A DNA stretch of 64,000 nucleotides from Aurelia coerulea (lineage: Eukaryota > Cnidaria > Scyphozoa > Semaeostomeae > Ulmaridae). Shown here piece by piece: positions 53,411-64,000 of the stretch; the stretch's first letter is position 1, and every line of letters starts with the position of its first letter. The notes under the pieces are model-generated. The model saw only the letters and a list, made by a program, of their open reading frames with translations, searched no databases and was not told the DNA's origin. The stretch covers positions 18,363,001-18,427,000 of the forward strand of contig CM076948.1 of NCBI GenBank assembly GCA_039566865.1. Reading direction: 5' to 3'. The position numbers and the translations under genes are program-made.

Positions 53411-54235
53411 TTAAAGAACGATGAGTGCAATACTCTTTATAATATAAATTGTAGGTACTAAAGTACGTTAACTAACACTTTTTGTGTTTATATCTTGTTT
53501 TCTTCGAGAAAATAAACATTTTATTAATAGATGTTTGTTTATGTAGTAAAGCTAAAACGACACTAAAGAAAAAACTAATGTCTATAGTAATGTTTCCAAG
53601 AATGGTTGCTGCAGCACTAATATAATGCTATAAAAGAAGTTACTTGCAGAACTAAAGTTTAAAAAAACAATGAGTGCAATTCTCTTTATAATATAAATTG
53701 TAGCTACTAAAGTACGTTAACCCACACTTTTTGTGTTTATATCCTGTTTTCCTTGAGAAAATAAACATTTTATTAATAGATGTTTGTTTATGTAGTAAAG
53801 CTAAAACGACACTAAAGAAAAAACTAATGTCTATAGTAATGTTTCCAAGAATGGTTGCTGCAGCACTAATATAGTGCTATAAAAGAAATTACTGGCAGAA
53901 CTAAAGTTTTAAAGACCGATGAGTGCAATACTCTTTATAAGATAGATTGTAGCTGCTAAAATACATTAATCCACACTTTTTGTGTTTTTATTTTGTTTTC
54001 TTTGAGAAAATAAACATTTTATTAATGTTTATGCAGTAAAGCTAAAATGAGACTAAAGAAAAAACTAATGGCTATAGCAATGTTTCCAAGAATGGTTGCT
54101 GCAGCACTAATATAATGCTATAAAAGAAGTTACTTGCAGAACTAAAGTTTTAAAAAACGATGAGTGCAATTCTCTTTATAATATAAATTGTAGCTACTAA
54201 AGTACGTTAACCCACACTTTTTGTGTTTATATTTT

Positions 54236-55823
54236 GTTTTCTTTGAGAGAAAAATTATTTAATTAATCGATTATCGTTTATGCAGTAAAGCTAAGATGAG
54301 ACTAAAGAAAAAACTAATGGCTATAGTTATATTTCCAAGAAGGGGTGCTGCAGCACTAATATAGTGCTATAAAAGACACTACTGGCATAACTAAAGTTTT
54401 AAAGAACGATGCGTGCAATTCTCTTTATAATATATATTGTAGCTACTAAAGTTTCATTAACCCACACTTTTTGTGTTTATATTTTGTTTTCTTTGAGAAA
54501 ATAAACATTTAATTAATCGATGTCTGTTTATGCAGTAAAGCTAAAATGAGACTAAAGAAAAAACTAATGTCTATAGTAATGTTTCCAAGAATGGTTGCTG
54601 CAGCACTAATATAGTGCTATAAAAGAAATTACTGGCAGAACTAAAGTTTTAAAGGCCGATGAGTGCAATACTTTTTATAAAATAAATTGTAGCTTCTAAA
54701 ATACATTAATCCACAGTTTTTCCTTTTATATTTTGTTTTCTTTGAGAAAATAAACATTTAAAAAACGATGTTTGTTAATGCAGTAAAGCTAAAATGAGAC
54801 TTAAGAAGAAACTAATGTCTATAGTAATGTTTCCAAGAAGGGTTGCTTTAGCACTAATATAGTGCTATAAAAGAAATTACTGGCAGAACTACAGTTTTAA
54901 AGAACGATGAGTGCCATTCTCTTTATAATATAAATTGTAGCTACTAAAGTACGTTAACCCACACTTTTTGTGTTCGTATTTTGTTTTCTTTAAGAAATTA
55001 AACATTTAATTAATCGATGTTTGTTTATGTAGTAAAGCTAAAATGAGACTAAAGAAAAAACTAATGTCTATAGTAATGTTTCCAAGAATGGTTGCTGCAG
55101 CACTAATATAGTGCTATAAAAGAAATTACTGGCAGAACTAAAGTTTTAAAGAACGATGAGTGCAATTCTCTTTATAATATAAATTGTAGCTACTAAAGTA
55201 CGTTAACTAAACCTTTTTGTGTTTATATTTTGTTTTCTTTGAGAAAATAAACATCTAATTAATCGATGTTTGTTTATGCAGTAAGGATGATAAAATGAGA
55301 CTAAAGAAAAAACTAATGTCTATAGTAATGATTCTCAGAATGGTTTCTGCAGCATTAATATAGTGCTATAAAAGAAATTACTGGCAGAACTAAAGTTTTA
55401 AAGAACGATGAGTGCAATACTCTTTATAATATAAATTGTAGCTACCAAAATGCGTCAATCCACAGTTTTTGTTTTTAAATTTTGTTTTCTTTGAGAGAAA
55501 AATTATTTAATTAATCGATTATCGTTTATGCAGTAAAGCTAAGATGAGACTAAAGAAAAAACTAATGGCTATAGTTATGTTTCCAAGAAGGGGTGCTGCA
55601 GCACTAATATAGTGCTATAAAAGAAACTACTGGCATAACTAAAGTTTTAAAGAACGATGCGTGCAATTCTCTTTATAATATATATTGTAGCTACTAAAGT
55701 TTCATTAACCCACACTTTTTGTGTTTATATTTTGTTTTCTTTGAGAAAATAAACATTTAATTAATCGATGTTTGTTTATGCAGTAAAGCTAAAATGAGAC
55801 TAAAGAAAAAACTAATGTCTATA
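54236..55823 (+). repeat. partial 5-unit duplication, offset 1248 bp
   Basis: The rare variants CGATTATCG (54268 and 55516) and GTTTCATTAA (54451 and 55699) are both 1248 bp apart. Similarity spans about 54236-54575 and 55484-55823. After that the second copy switches to ATTCTCATAATGG while the first keeps TTTCCAAGAATGG. A further copy of the GTTTCATTAA variant lies near 62943. Confidence 0.7.
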
Positions 55824-56759
55824 GTAATGATTCTCATAATGGTTTCTGCAGCATTAATATAGTGCTATAAAAGAAATTACTGGCAGAACTAAAGTTTTAA
55901 AGAACGATGAGTGCAATACTCTTTATCTTATAAATTGTAGCTACCAAAATGCGTCAATCCACACTTTTTGTGTTTATATTTTGTTTTCTTTAAGAAAATA
56001 AACATTTTATTAATCGATGTTTGTTTATGCAGTAAAGCTAAAATGAGACTAAAGAAAAAACTAATGGCTATAATAATGTTTTCAAGAAGGGTTGCTGCAG
56101 CACTAATAGAGTGCTTTAAAATAAATTACTGGCAGAACTAAAGTTTTAAAGAACGATGAGTGCAATTCTCTTTATAATATAAATTGTAGCTACTAAAGTA
56201 CGTTAACCCACACTTTTTGTGTTTCTATCTTGTTTTCCTTGAGAAAATAAACATTTTATTAATTGATGTTTGTTTATGCAGTAAAGTTAAAATGAGACAT
56301 AAGAAAAAACTAATGTCTATAGTAATGTTTCCAAGAAGGGTTGCTGCAGCACTAATATAGTGCTATAAAAGAAATTACTGGCAGAACTAAAGTTTTAAAG
56401 ACCGATGAGTGCAATACTCTTTATAAGATAAATTGTAGCTGCTAAAATACGTTAACCCACACTTTTTGTGTTTATATTTTGTTTTCTTTGAGAAAATAAA
56501 CATTTAATTAATCGATGTTTGTTTATGCAGTAAAGCTAAAATGAGAAAAAAGAAAAAACTATTGTCTATAGTAATATTTCCAAGAATGGTTGCTGCAGCA
56601 CTACTATATTTCTATAAAAGAAGTTACTGGCAGAACTAAAGTGTTAAAGAACGATGAGTGCAATTCTCTTTATAATATAAATTGTCGCTACTAAAGTACG
56701 TTAACTAACATTATTGTGTTTATATCTTGTTTTGCTTGAGAAAATAAACATTTTATTAA

Positions 56760-56798
56760 CCCTATCCAGACTGGGGGGGGGGTTCATTCAGCCCCCCC
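56760..56798 (+). repeat. left terminal inverted repeat of transposon 2
   Basis: The 39-bp left end has CCCTATCCAGA, then CT, ten G (56773-56782), TTCATTCAG and seven C (56792-56798). The G- and C-runs can pair with each other to make a terminal hairpin. Compared with the right end it lacks a 25-bp internal segment. Confidence 0.88.
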
Positions 56799-57111
56799 AC
56801 CTACTTAACTGAGCACTGCTCCAAATTGGTTCAACGAACCAGGAAATGATTTTTTGACTTTTAGTTTCTATCCTTTTGAAGTGTGAATTTGTGCGAAATT
56901 TTGAAAAAAAATTTTAGGGGGCCGGGGGGGTGGCTGTTTTTTTCAGAGTGGTCGGGGCCAACTTTTAGGTAAGCTGCTTATGGATGTAATTCCAGATCAC
57001 CTCATAGTCCTTTGATAATATCCTTTTTCATTTGTGCACTTATAATCTGTAAGGTCTCTTTAATTTTTTCCAAGAACAATAGAACAATTATGTGTCACGT
57101 GACCTTATCAA

Positions 57112-57119
57112 TGACGTCA
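57112..57119. promoter_or_regulatory. TGACGTCA palindrome (CRE/ATF-type), copy 1
   Basis: A perfect 8-bp CRE consensus inside transposon 2, nine bases downstream of the GTCACGTGAC palindrome. The match is to a known CREB/ATF binding consensus; whether it is active here is not shown. Confidence 0.3.
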
Positions 57120-57436
57120 TCTTTAAGAAAATGGCAAAAATTAGTTTGCGGACTTTCTGCAAGGATATTTCGACCCCAAATGTTTTACAGCGGCAATAAA
57201 TAGATTAAAACTGATCAACAGGGTTGTTTCCACCTAAGATGTGTAATTTTGTTTGAATTTTGTGCATCATTGGCCGCAAACGGTATAAGATTCCCGGGGG
57301 GTATCCTCACATAGTACTATTAACGGTCAGTTTTCATGCATATCTTGAGAATCTGTTTTACAGTGAGACTTTTTTGACTTGAAAGTGTTTAGTTTGTCAA
57401 GATATTATCAAAATTTCACTAAATAACTATCCTCAA

Positions 57437-57466
57437 CCCCCTTTTTCCCCCTTCTTTCTTCCTTCC
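57437..57466 (+). other. 30-bp pure pyrimidine tract in transposon 2
   Basis: An unbroken run of C and T bases, C-rich at the 5-prime end and T-rich at the 3-prime end. Such tracts can form triplex or unusual structures, but no function is implied by the sequence alone. Confidence 0.5.
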
Positions 57467-57848
57467 AACTCATTTGCTTACTACTGGGAAAAAATGCTGA
57501 TGTCAGCATTTTTTGCAATAATCAAAACAAAAGTTTCAAAAGGAAAAACGAAGTATGCAACGATCACTTATCATCAAAGTAGTTTTCATTGTAAACTATG
57601 GAGAAATTCTCTAATATGGCTGCATTTGTCATTTTTCAGAAAAACAAGATTTTTAATCTCTTTCTCCGCCATCTTGAATTTGCGAAAATCAAATTTTTCA
57701 CTTTATAAGTATATTTTCACCTTCTAACAATGCTTTGATAGGCATAATTTGGTTTCATGAATCATTCTTAGAAAATTATAAAGATTTAAAAAAAAGTTGT
57801 TTTTTTCATTTTTTTCGTGGACACGTGCCAGTTGGTCTTGAATAATTA

Positions 57849-57856
57849 TGACGTCA
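57849..57856. promoter_or_regulatory. TGACGTCA palindrome (CRE/ATF-type), copy 2
   Basis: A second perfect TGACGTCA about 740 bp further on in the same element, flanked by TTA and TATC. Two copies in 1.2 kb is more than expected by chance, but function is unproven. Confidence 0.3.
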
Positions 57857-57960
57857 TATCTACTTTTAGAAATTTTTTTATTAGAAATGATATCTCATAA
57901 GTACGGCTACCTGCATGGTGAGTTTCGTCTACGTAAGTGAAGGAATGGCGATTTTAGAGA

Positions 57961-58023
57961 GGGGGGGCTGAATGAGCCCCCCCCCAGTCTTCTAGTAGCT
58001 CAAAAAGCCCATTCTGGATAGGG
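57961..58023 (-). repeat. right terminal inverted repeat of transposon 2
   Basis: The 63-bp right end holds the outer 11 bp (58013-58023), a 25-bp segment absent from the left end (57988-58012), and a G/C-run block (57961-57987). Within it GGGGGGGCT (57961-57969) and AGCCCCCCC (57975-57983) form a perfect 9-bp stem around GAATG. Confidence 0.88.
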
Positions 58024-58439
58024 TTAATAGATGTTTGTTTATGCAGTAAAGTTAAAATGAGACTAAAGAAAAAACTAATGTCTATTGTAATGTTTTTTTT
58101 AAAGAATGGTTGCTGCAGCACTTATAAAGTTCTATAAAAGAAGTTACTCGCAGAACTAAAGTTTTAAAGGAAGATGAGCGCAATCCTCTTTATAACATAA
58201 ATTGTAGCTACCAAAGTGCGTCAATCCACAGTTTTTGTTTTTAAATTTTGTTTTCTTTGAGAGAAACATTATTTAATTAATCGATGTTCGTTGATGCAGT
58301 AAAGCTAAAATGAGACTAAAGAAAAAGCTAATGTCTATTGTAATGTTTCCAAGAAGGGTTGCTGCAGCACTTATATAGTGCTATAAAAGAAATTACTGGC
58401 AGAACTAAAGTTTTAGAGAACGATGAATGCAATTCTCTT

Positions 58440-59900
58440 CATAATATAAATTGTAGCTACTAAAGTACGTTAACTAACACTTTTTGTGTTCATATTTTGT
58501 GTTCTTTGAGAGATAAACATTTAATTAATAGATTCTTTTTTATGCAGTAAAGCTAAAATGAGACTGAAGAAAAAACTTATGGCTATAGCAATGTTTCCAA
58601 GAATGGTTGCTGCAGCACTAATATAATGCTATAAAAGAAGTTACTTGCAGAACTAAAGTTTTAAAGAACGATGAGTGCAATTCTCTTTATAATATATATT
58701 GTAGCTACTAAAGTACGTTAACCCACACTTTTTGTGTTTATACTTTGTTTTCTTTGAGAAAATAAACATTTTATTAATTGATGTTTGTTTATGCAGTAAA
58801 GCTAAAATGAGACTAAAGAAAATACTAATGGCTATAGTAATGTTTCCAAGAAGGGTTGCTGCAGCACTAATAAAGTGCTATAAAAGAAGTTACTGGCAGA
58901 ACTAAAGTTTTAAAGAACGATGAGTGCAATACTCTGTATAATATAAAATGTAGCTGCTAAAGTAAGTTAACTAACACTTTTTGTGGTTATATCTTGTTTT
59001 CCTTGAGAAAATAAACATTTTATTAATAGATGTTTGTTTATGTAGTAAAGCTAAAACGACACTAAAGAAAAAACTAATGTCTATAGTAATGTTTCGAAGA
59101 AGGGTTGAAGCATCACTAATAGAGTGCTATGAAAGAAATTACTGGCAGAACTAAAGTTTTAAAGAACGATGAGTGCAATTCTCTTTATAATATAAATTGT
59201 AGCTACTAAAGTACGTTAACTAACACTTTTTGTGTTCATATTTTGTGTTCTTTGAGAGATAAACATTTAATTAATAGATTCTTTTTTATGCAGTAAAGCT
59301 AAATTGAGACTAAATAAAAAACTTATGGCTATAGCAATGTTTCCAAGAATGGTTGCTGCAGCACTAATATAATGCTATAAAAGAAGTTACTTGCAGAACT
59401 AAAGTTTTAAAGAACGATGAGTGCAATACTCTTTATAATATATATTGTAGCTACTAAAGTACGTTAACTAACACTTTTTGTTTTTATATCTTGTTTTGCT
59501 TGAGAAAATAAACATTTTATTAATCGATGTTTCTTTATGCAGTAAAGCTAAAATGAGACTAAAGAAAAAACTAATGTCTATAGTAATGTTTCCAAGAATG
59601 GTTGCTGCAGCAATAATATAGTGCTATAAAAGAAGTTACTGGCAGAACTAAAGTTTTAAAGAACGATGAGTGCAATTCTCTTTACAATATAAATTGTAGC
59701 TGCTAAAGTACGTTAACCCACACTTTTTGTGTTCATATTTTGTGTTCTTTGAGAGATAAACATTTCATTAATAGATTCTTGTTTATGCAGTAAAGCTAAA
59801 ATGAGACTAAAGAAAAAACTAATGGCTATAGCAATGTTTCCAAGAATGGTTGCTGCAGCACTAATATAATGCTATAAAAGAAGTTACTTGCAGAACTAAA
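58440..59900 (+). repeat. 3-unit duplication, offset 746 bp
   Basis: The variant GATTCTTTTTTATGCAG is at 58531 and 59277, 746 bp apart, with flanking TGTTCATATTTTGTG and GAGAGATAAAC also shared. The unit that follows each copy differs, so the duplication is short. Confidence 0.7.
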
Positions 59901-60419
59901 GTTTTAAAGAACGATGAGTGCAATTCTCTTTATAAAATAATTTATAGCTACTAAAGTACGTTAACCCACACTTTTTGTGTTTATACTTTGTTTTCTTTGA
60001 GAAAATAAACATTTTATTAATTGATGTTTTTTTATGCAGTAAAGCTAAAATGAGACTAAAGAAAATAGTAATGGCTATAGTAATGTTTCCAAGAATGGTT
60101 GCTGCAGCACTAATAGAGTGCTATAAAAGAAATTACTGGCAGAACTAAAGTTTTAAAGAACGATGAGTTCCATTCTCTTTATAATATGAATTGTAGCTAC
60201 TAAAGTACGTTAACCCACACTTTTTGTGTTTATATTTTGTTTTCTTTGAGAAATAAAACATTTGATTAATCGATGTTTGTTTATGCAGTAAAGCTAAAAT
60301 GAGAATAAAGAAAAAACTAATGTCTATAGTAATGTTTCCAAGAATGGTTGCTGCAGCACTAATATAGTGCTATAAAAGAAGTTACTGGCAGAACTAAAGC
60401 TTTAAAGAACGATGAGTGC

Positions 60420-61680
60420 AATTCTCTTTATAATATAAATTGTAGCTGCTAAAGTACGTTAACCCACATTTTTTGTGTTTATATTTTGTGTTCTTTGAGA
60501 GATGAACATTTAATTAATAGATTCTTGCATATGCAGTAAAGCTAAAATGAGACTAAAGAAAAAACTAATGGCTATAGCAATGTTTCCAAGAATGGTTGCG
60601 GCAGCACTAATGTAATGCTATAAAAGAAGTTACTTGCAGAACTAAAGTTTTAAAAAACGATGAGTGCAATTCTCTTTATAATATAAATTGTAGCTACTAA
60701 ACTACATTAACCCACACTTTTTGTGTTTATATTTTGTTTTCTTTAAGAAAATAAACATTTTATTAATAGATGTTTGTTTATGCAGTAAAGCTAAAATGAG
60801 ACTAAAGAAAAAACTTATGGCTATAATAATGTTTCAAAGAAGGGTTGCTGCAGCACTAATAGAGTGCTTTAAAATAAATTACTGGCAGAACTAAAGTTTT
60901 AAAGAACGATGAGTGCAATTCTCTTTATAAAATTATTTATAGCTACTAAAGTACGTTAACCCACACTTTTTGTGTTTATACTTTGTTTTCTTTGAGAAAA
61001 TAAACATTTTATTATTTGATGTTTTTTTATGCAGTAAAGCTAAAATGAGACTAAAGAAAATAGTAATGGCTATAGTAATGTTTCCAAAAAGGGTTGCTGC
61101 AGCACTAATAGAGTGCTATAAAAGAAATTACTGGCAGAACTAAAGTTTTAAAGAACGATGAGTGCAATTCTCTTTATAATATAAATTGTAGCTGCTAAAG
61201 TACGTTAACCCACATTTTTTGTGTTTATATTTTGTGTTCTTTGAGAGATGAACATTTAATTAATAGATTCTTGCATATGCAGTAAAGCTAAAATGAGACT
61301 AAAGAAAAAACTAATGGCTATAGCAATGTTTCCAAGAATGGTTGCGGCAGCACTAATGTAATGCTATAAAAGAAGTTACTTGCAGAACTAAAGTTTTAAA
61401 AAACGATGAGTGCAATTCTCTTTATAATATAAATTGTAGCTACTAAAGTACATTAACCCACACTTTTTGTGTTTATATTTTGTTTTCTTTAAGAAAATAA
61501 ACATTTTATTAATAGATGTTTGTTTATGCAGTAAAGCTAAAATGAGACTAAAGAAAAAACTTATGGCTATAATAATGTTTCAAAGAAGGGTTGCTGCAGC
61601 ACTAATAGAGTGCTTTAAAATAAATTACTGGCAGAACTAAAGTTTTAAAGAACGATGAGTGCAATTCTCTTTATAATAAA
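60420..61680 (+). repeat. 3-unit duplication, offset 746 bp (second locus)
   Basis: ATTCTTGCATATGCAG is at 60521 and 61267, and GTGCTTTAAAATAA is at 60864 and 61610. Both pairs are 746 bp apart. A diverged relative of the first marker, ATTCTTGCGTATGCAG, occurs at 62514. Confidence 0.78.
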
Positions 61681-64000
61681 AATTGTAGCTACTAAAGTGC
61701 GTTAACTAACACTTTTTGTGTTTATATTTTGTTTTCTTTGAGAAAATAAACATCTAATTAATCGATGTTTGTTTATGCAATAAAGATGATAAAATGAGAC
61801 TAAAGAAAAAACTAATGTCTATAGTAATGTTTCCAAGAATAGTTGCTGCAGCACTAATATTGTGCTATAAAAGAAGTTACTGGCAGAACTAAAGTTTTAA
61901 AGAACGATCAGAGCAATTCCTTTATAATATAAATTGTCACTACTAAATTACGTTAACGCACACTTTTTGTGTTTATATCTTGTTTTCCTTGAGAGAAAAA
62001 TTATTCAATTAATCGATGTTCGTTTATGCAGTAAAGCTAAAATGAGACTAAAGAAAAAACTAATATCTTTAGTAATGTTTCCAAGAAGGGTTGCTTTAGC
62101 ACTAATAGAGTGCTATAAAAGAAATTACTGGCATAACTAAAGTTTTAAAGAACGATGAGTGCAATTCTCTTTATAATATATATTGTAGCTACTAAAGTAC
62201 GTTAACACACACTTTTTGTGTTTATATTTTGTTTTCTTTGAGAAAATAAACATTTAATAAATCGATGTTTGTTTATGCAGTAAAGCTATAATGAGAATAA
62301 AGAAAAAAACTAATGTCTATAGTAATGATTCCATGAATGGTTGCTGCAGCAATAATATAGTGCTATAAAAGAAATTACTGGCAGAACTAAAGTTTTAAAG
62401 AACGATGAGTGCAATTCTCTTTATAATATAAATTGTAGCTGCTAAAGTACGTTAACCCACATTTTTTGTGTTTATATTTTGTGTTCTTTGAGAGATGAAC
62501 ATTTAATTACTAGATTCTTGCGTATGCAGTAAAGCTAAAATGAGACTAAAGAAAAAACTAATGGCTATAGCAATGTTTCCAAGAATGGTTGCGGCAGCAC
62601 TAATATAATGCTATAAAAGAAGTTACTTGCAGAACTAAAGCTTTAAAAAACGATGAGTGCAATTCTCTTTATAATATAAATTGTAGCTACTAAAGTACAT
62701 TAACCCACACTTTTTGTGTTTATATTTTGTTTTCTTTAAGAAAATAAACATTTATTAATCGATGTTTGTTTATGCAGTAAAGCTAAAATGAGACTAAAGA
62801 AAAAACTAATGTCTATCGTAATGTTTCCAAGAATGGTTGCTGCAGCAATAATATAGTGCTATAAAAGAAATTACTGGCATAACTAAAGTTTTAAAGAACG
62901 ATGCGTGCAATTCGCTTTATAATATATATTGTAGCTACTAAAGTTTCATTAACCCACACATTTTGTGTTTATATTTTGTTTTCTTTGAGAAAATAAACAT
63001 TTATTAATCGATGTTTGTTTATGCAGTAAAGCTAAAGTGAGACTAAAGAAAAAACTAATGGCTATAGCAATGTTTCCAAGAATGGTTGCGGCAGCACTAA
63101 TATAATGCTATAAAGAAGTTACTTGCAGAACTAAAGCTTTGAAAAACGATGAGTGTAATTCTCTTTATAATATAAATTGTAGCTACTAAAGTACGTTAAC
63201 CCACACTTTTTGTGTTTATATTTGCTTTTCTTTGAGAAAATAAACATTTACTTAATCGATGTCTGTTTATGCAGTAAAGCTAAAATGAGACTAAAGAAAA
63301 AACTAATGTCTATAGTAATGTTTCCAAGAATGGTTGCTGCAGAACTAATATAGTGCTATAAAAGAAATTACTGGCAGAACTAAAGTTTTAAAGAACGATG
63401 AGTGCAATTCTCTGCATAATATAATAGTAGCTACTAAAGTAGGTTAACCCACACTTTTTGTGTTTATATTTTGTTTTCTTTAAGAAAATAAACATTTTAT
63501 TAATCGATGTTTGTTTATGCAGTAAAGCTAAAATGAGACTAAAGAAAAAACTAATTGCTATAGTAATGTTTCCAAGAAGGGTTGCTGCAGCACTAATAGA
63601 GTGCTATAAAAGAAATTACTGGCAGAACTAAAGTTTTAAAGAACGATGAGTGCAATTCTCTTTATAATATAAATTGTAGCTACTAAAGTAGGTTAACCCA
63701 CACTTTTTGTGTTTATATTTTGTTTTCTTTAAGAAAATAAACATTTTATTAATCGATGTTTGTTTATGCAGTAAAGCTAAAATGAGACTAAAGAAAAAAA
63801 TAATGGCTATAATAATGTTTCCAAGAAGGGTTGCTGCAGCACTAATAGAGTGCTTTAAAATAAGTTACTGGCAGAACTAACGTTTTAAAGAACGATGAGT
63901 GCAATTCTCTTTATAAGATAAGTTGTAGCTGCTAAAATACATTAATCCACAGTTTTTCCGTTTATATTTGGTTTTCTTTGAGAAAATAAACATTTAATTA

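Larger units (their letters stand above)
24856..56759 (+). repeat. 248-bp satellite array, segment B (about 129 units)
   Basis: The same satellite continues in the same orientation between the two transposons. Its first bases complete the unit broken at 23970. Subfamily content shifts along the segment. At 30-39 kb many units carry TGTGTTCTTTGAGACAATAA together with GTTGATTCAG and GAGACGAAAG. At 43-53 kb units with ATTGATGTTTG and TATACTTTG centres are frequent. Several higher-order repeats, listed separately, lie here. I see no coding gene, RNA gene or other inserted element in these 31.9 kb. Confidence 0.97.
56799..57960. other. interior of transposon 2, no gene recognised
   Basis: About 1.16 kb without a recognisable gene. 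Visible features are a G-rich stretch at 56917-56930, the palindrome GTCACGTGAC at 57094-57103 containing an E-box CACGTG, and TGACGTCA palindromes at 57112-57119 and 57849-57856. A pure pyrimidine run lies at 57437-57466. Open frames of 63 codons (57012-57203, TTG start) and 77 codons (57494-57727, ATG start) show no known domain and are most likely chance. Confidence 0.7.
56760..58023. mobile_element. Transposon 2: piggyBac-like non-autonomous element, TTAA target duplication
   Basis: This 1264-bp insertion starts CCCTATCCAGA and ends with the exact reverse complement TCTGGATAGGG. TTAA is present on both sides (56756-56759 and 58024-58027). Excising the element plus one TTAA restores the satellite ATTTTATTAATAGATG. 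A TTAA duplication and TIRs starting with CCC are hallmarks of the piggyBac superfamily. No DDD transposase is present: the longest ATG frame is 77 codons (57494-57727) and unrecognised. The interior is more balanced in base composition than the satellite and carries G-runs, a pyrimidine tract and two TGACGTCA palindromes. It is best called a piggyBac-derived MITE or a deletion derivative. Confidence 0.92.
58024..64000 (+). repeat. 248-bp satellite array, segment C (about 24 units)
   Basis: After transposon 2 the array resumes mid-unit with TTAATAGATG, the second target-site copy, and continues in the same orientation to the window edge. The last unit is truncated at base 64000. Units here include a local subfamily with GAGAGATAAAC or GAGAGATGAAC followed by AGATTCTT, and another with GTGCTTTAAAATAA replacing the usual GTGCTATAAAAGAA. 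No gene is visible. Confidence 0.96.

Noticed and set aside
57494..57727. A 77-codon ATG open frame in transposon 2 as a possible transposase remnant
   Set aside because: There is no recognisable piggyBac DDD catalytic region or cysteine-rich C-terminal domain, and the composition looks like translated AT-rich non-coding DNA.
1..64000. CRISPR array
   Set aside because: The repeat unit is about 248 bp and directly abutting. There are no short repeats separated by unique spacers and no cas genes.
1..64000. Bacterial, plasmid or organelle origin
   Set aside because: There are no genes at all in 64 kb, the satellite has higher-order structure, and the piggyBac-type and TA-target elements are animal-like. 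All of this argues for nuclear heterochromatin.
1..64000. Telomeric repeats
   Set aside because: No runs of TTAGGG, TTAGG or related short telomere motifs are visible.

Overview
The window is not a gene region. About 61.8 of its 64 kb is one continuous AT-rich satellite DNA array, made of head-to-tail copies of a roughly 248-bp unit (usually 247-250 bp). All copies lie in the same orientation and the array runs off both ends of the window. One consensus-like unit is about 28% G+C by hand count. From segment lengths I estimate about 249 units. I see no rRNA, tRNA, CRISPR array, bacterial operon or convincing protein-coding gene. The open frames present are short, mostly begin at TTG or GTG, and arise wherever a satellite unit happens to lack a stop codon. 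A 60-kb satellite with higher-order structure, plus piggyBac-type and Tc1/mariner-type non-autonomous transposons, points to an animal (metazoan) nuclear genome in pericentromeric, centromeric or other heterochromatin. The species cannot be told from the sequence; an invertebrate is only a weak guess.

Two cut-and-paste DNA transposon remnants interrupt the array, and their ends can be placed to the base. Element 1 (23971-24855, 885 bp) has about 280-bp terminal inverted repeats (TIRs) and a TA target duplication. Element 2 (56760-58023, 1264 bp) has TIRs beginning CCCTATCCAGA and a TTAA target duplication typical of piggyBac. Neither encodes a recognisable transposase. Removing each element plus one target copy restores an intact satellite unit.

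The array is a patchwork of local higher-order repeats (HORs). Around 0.2-8.6 kb there is a ~4.74-kb (about 19-unit) duplication, with a 6-unit (1487-bp) repeat at 7.0-9.6 kb. At 13.4-15.8 kb there is a 5-unit (1228-bp) repeat, and at 16.8-20.6 kb an 8-unit (1980-bp) repeat. At 30.8-36.7 kb there is an unrelated 8-unit (1986-bp) repeat. At 45.2-53.4 kb a 7-unit (1745-bp) repeat is nested inside a 17-unit (4236-bp) repeat. At 58-62 kb there are 3-unit (746-bp) duplications. Different monomer subfamilies dominate different stretches, as expected from repeated unequal exchange or conversion.

Each unit carries two small inverted repeats: AGCACT-5 nt-AGTGCT, and (A)ACAC-TTTTT-GTGT(T). They keep their pairing in most copies while the loops vary, and a few copies show paired changes. 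These are the most interesting unexplained signals, together with the nested 7/17-unit HOR. I found no clearly new biological system beyond an apparently unassigned satellite family and its structure.
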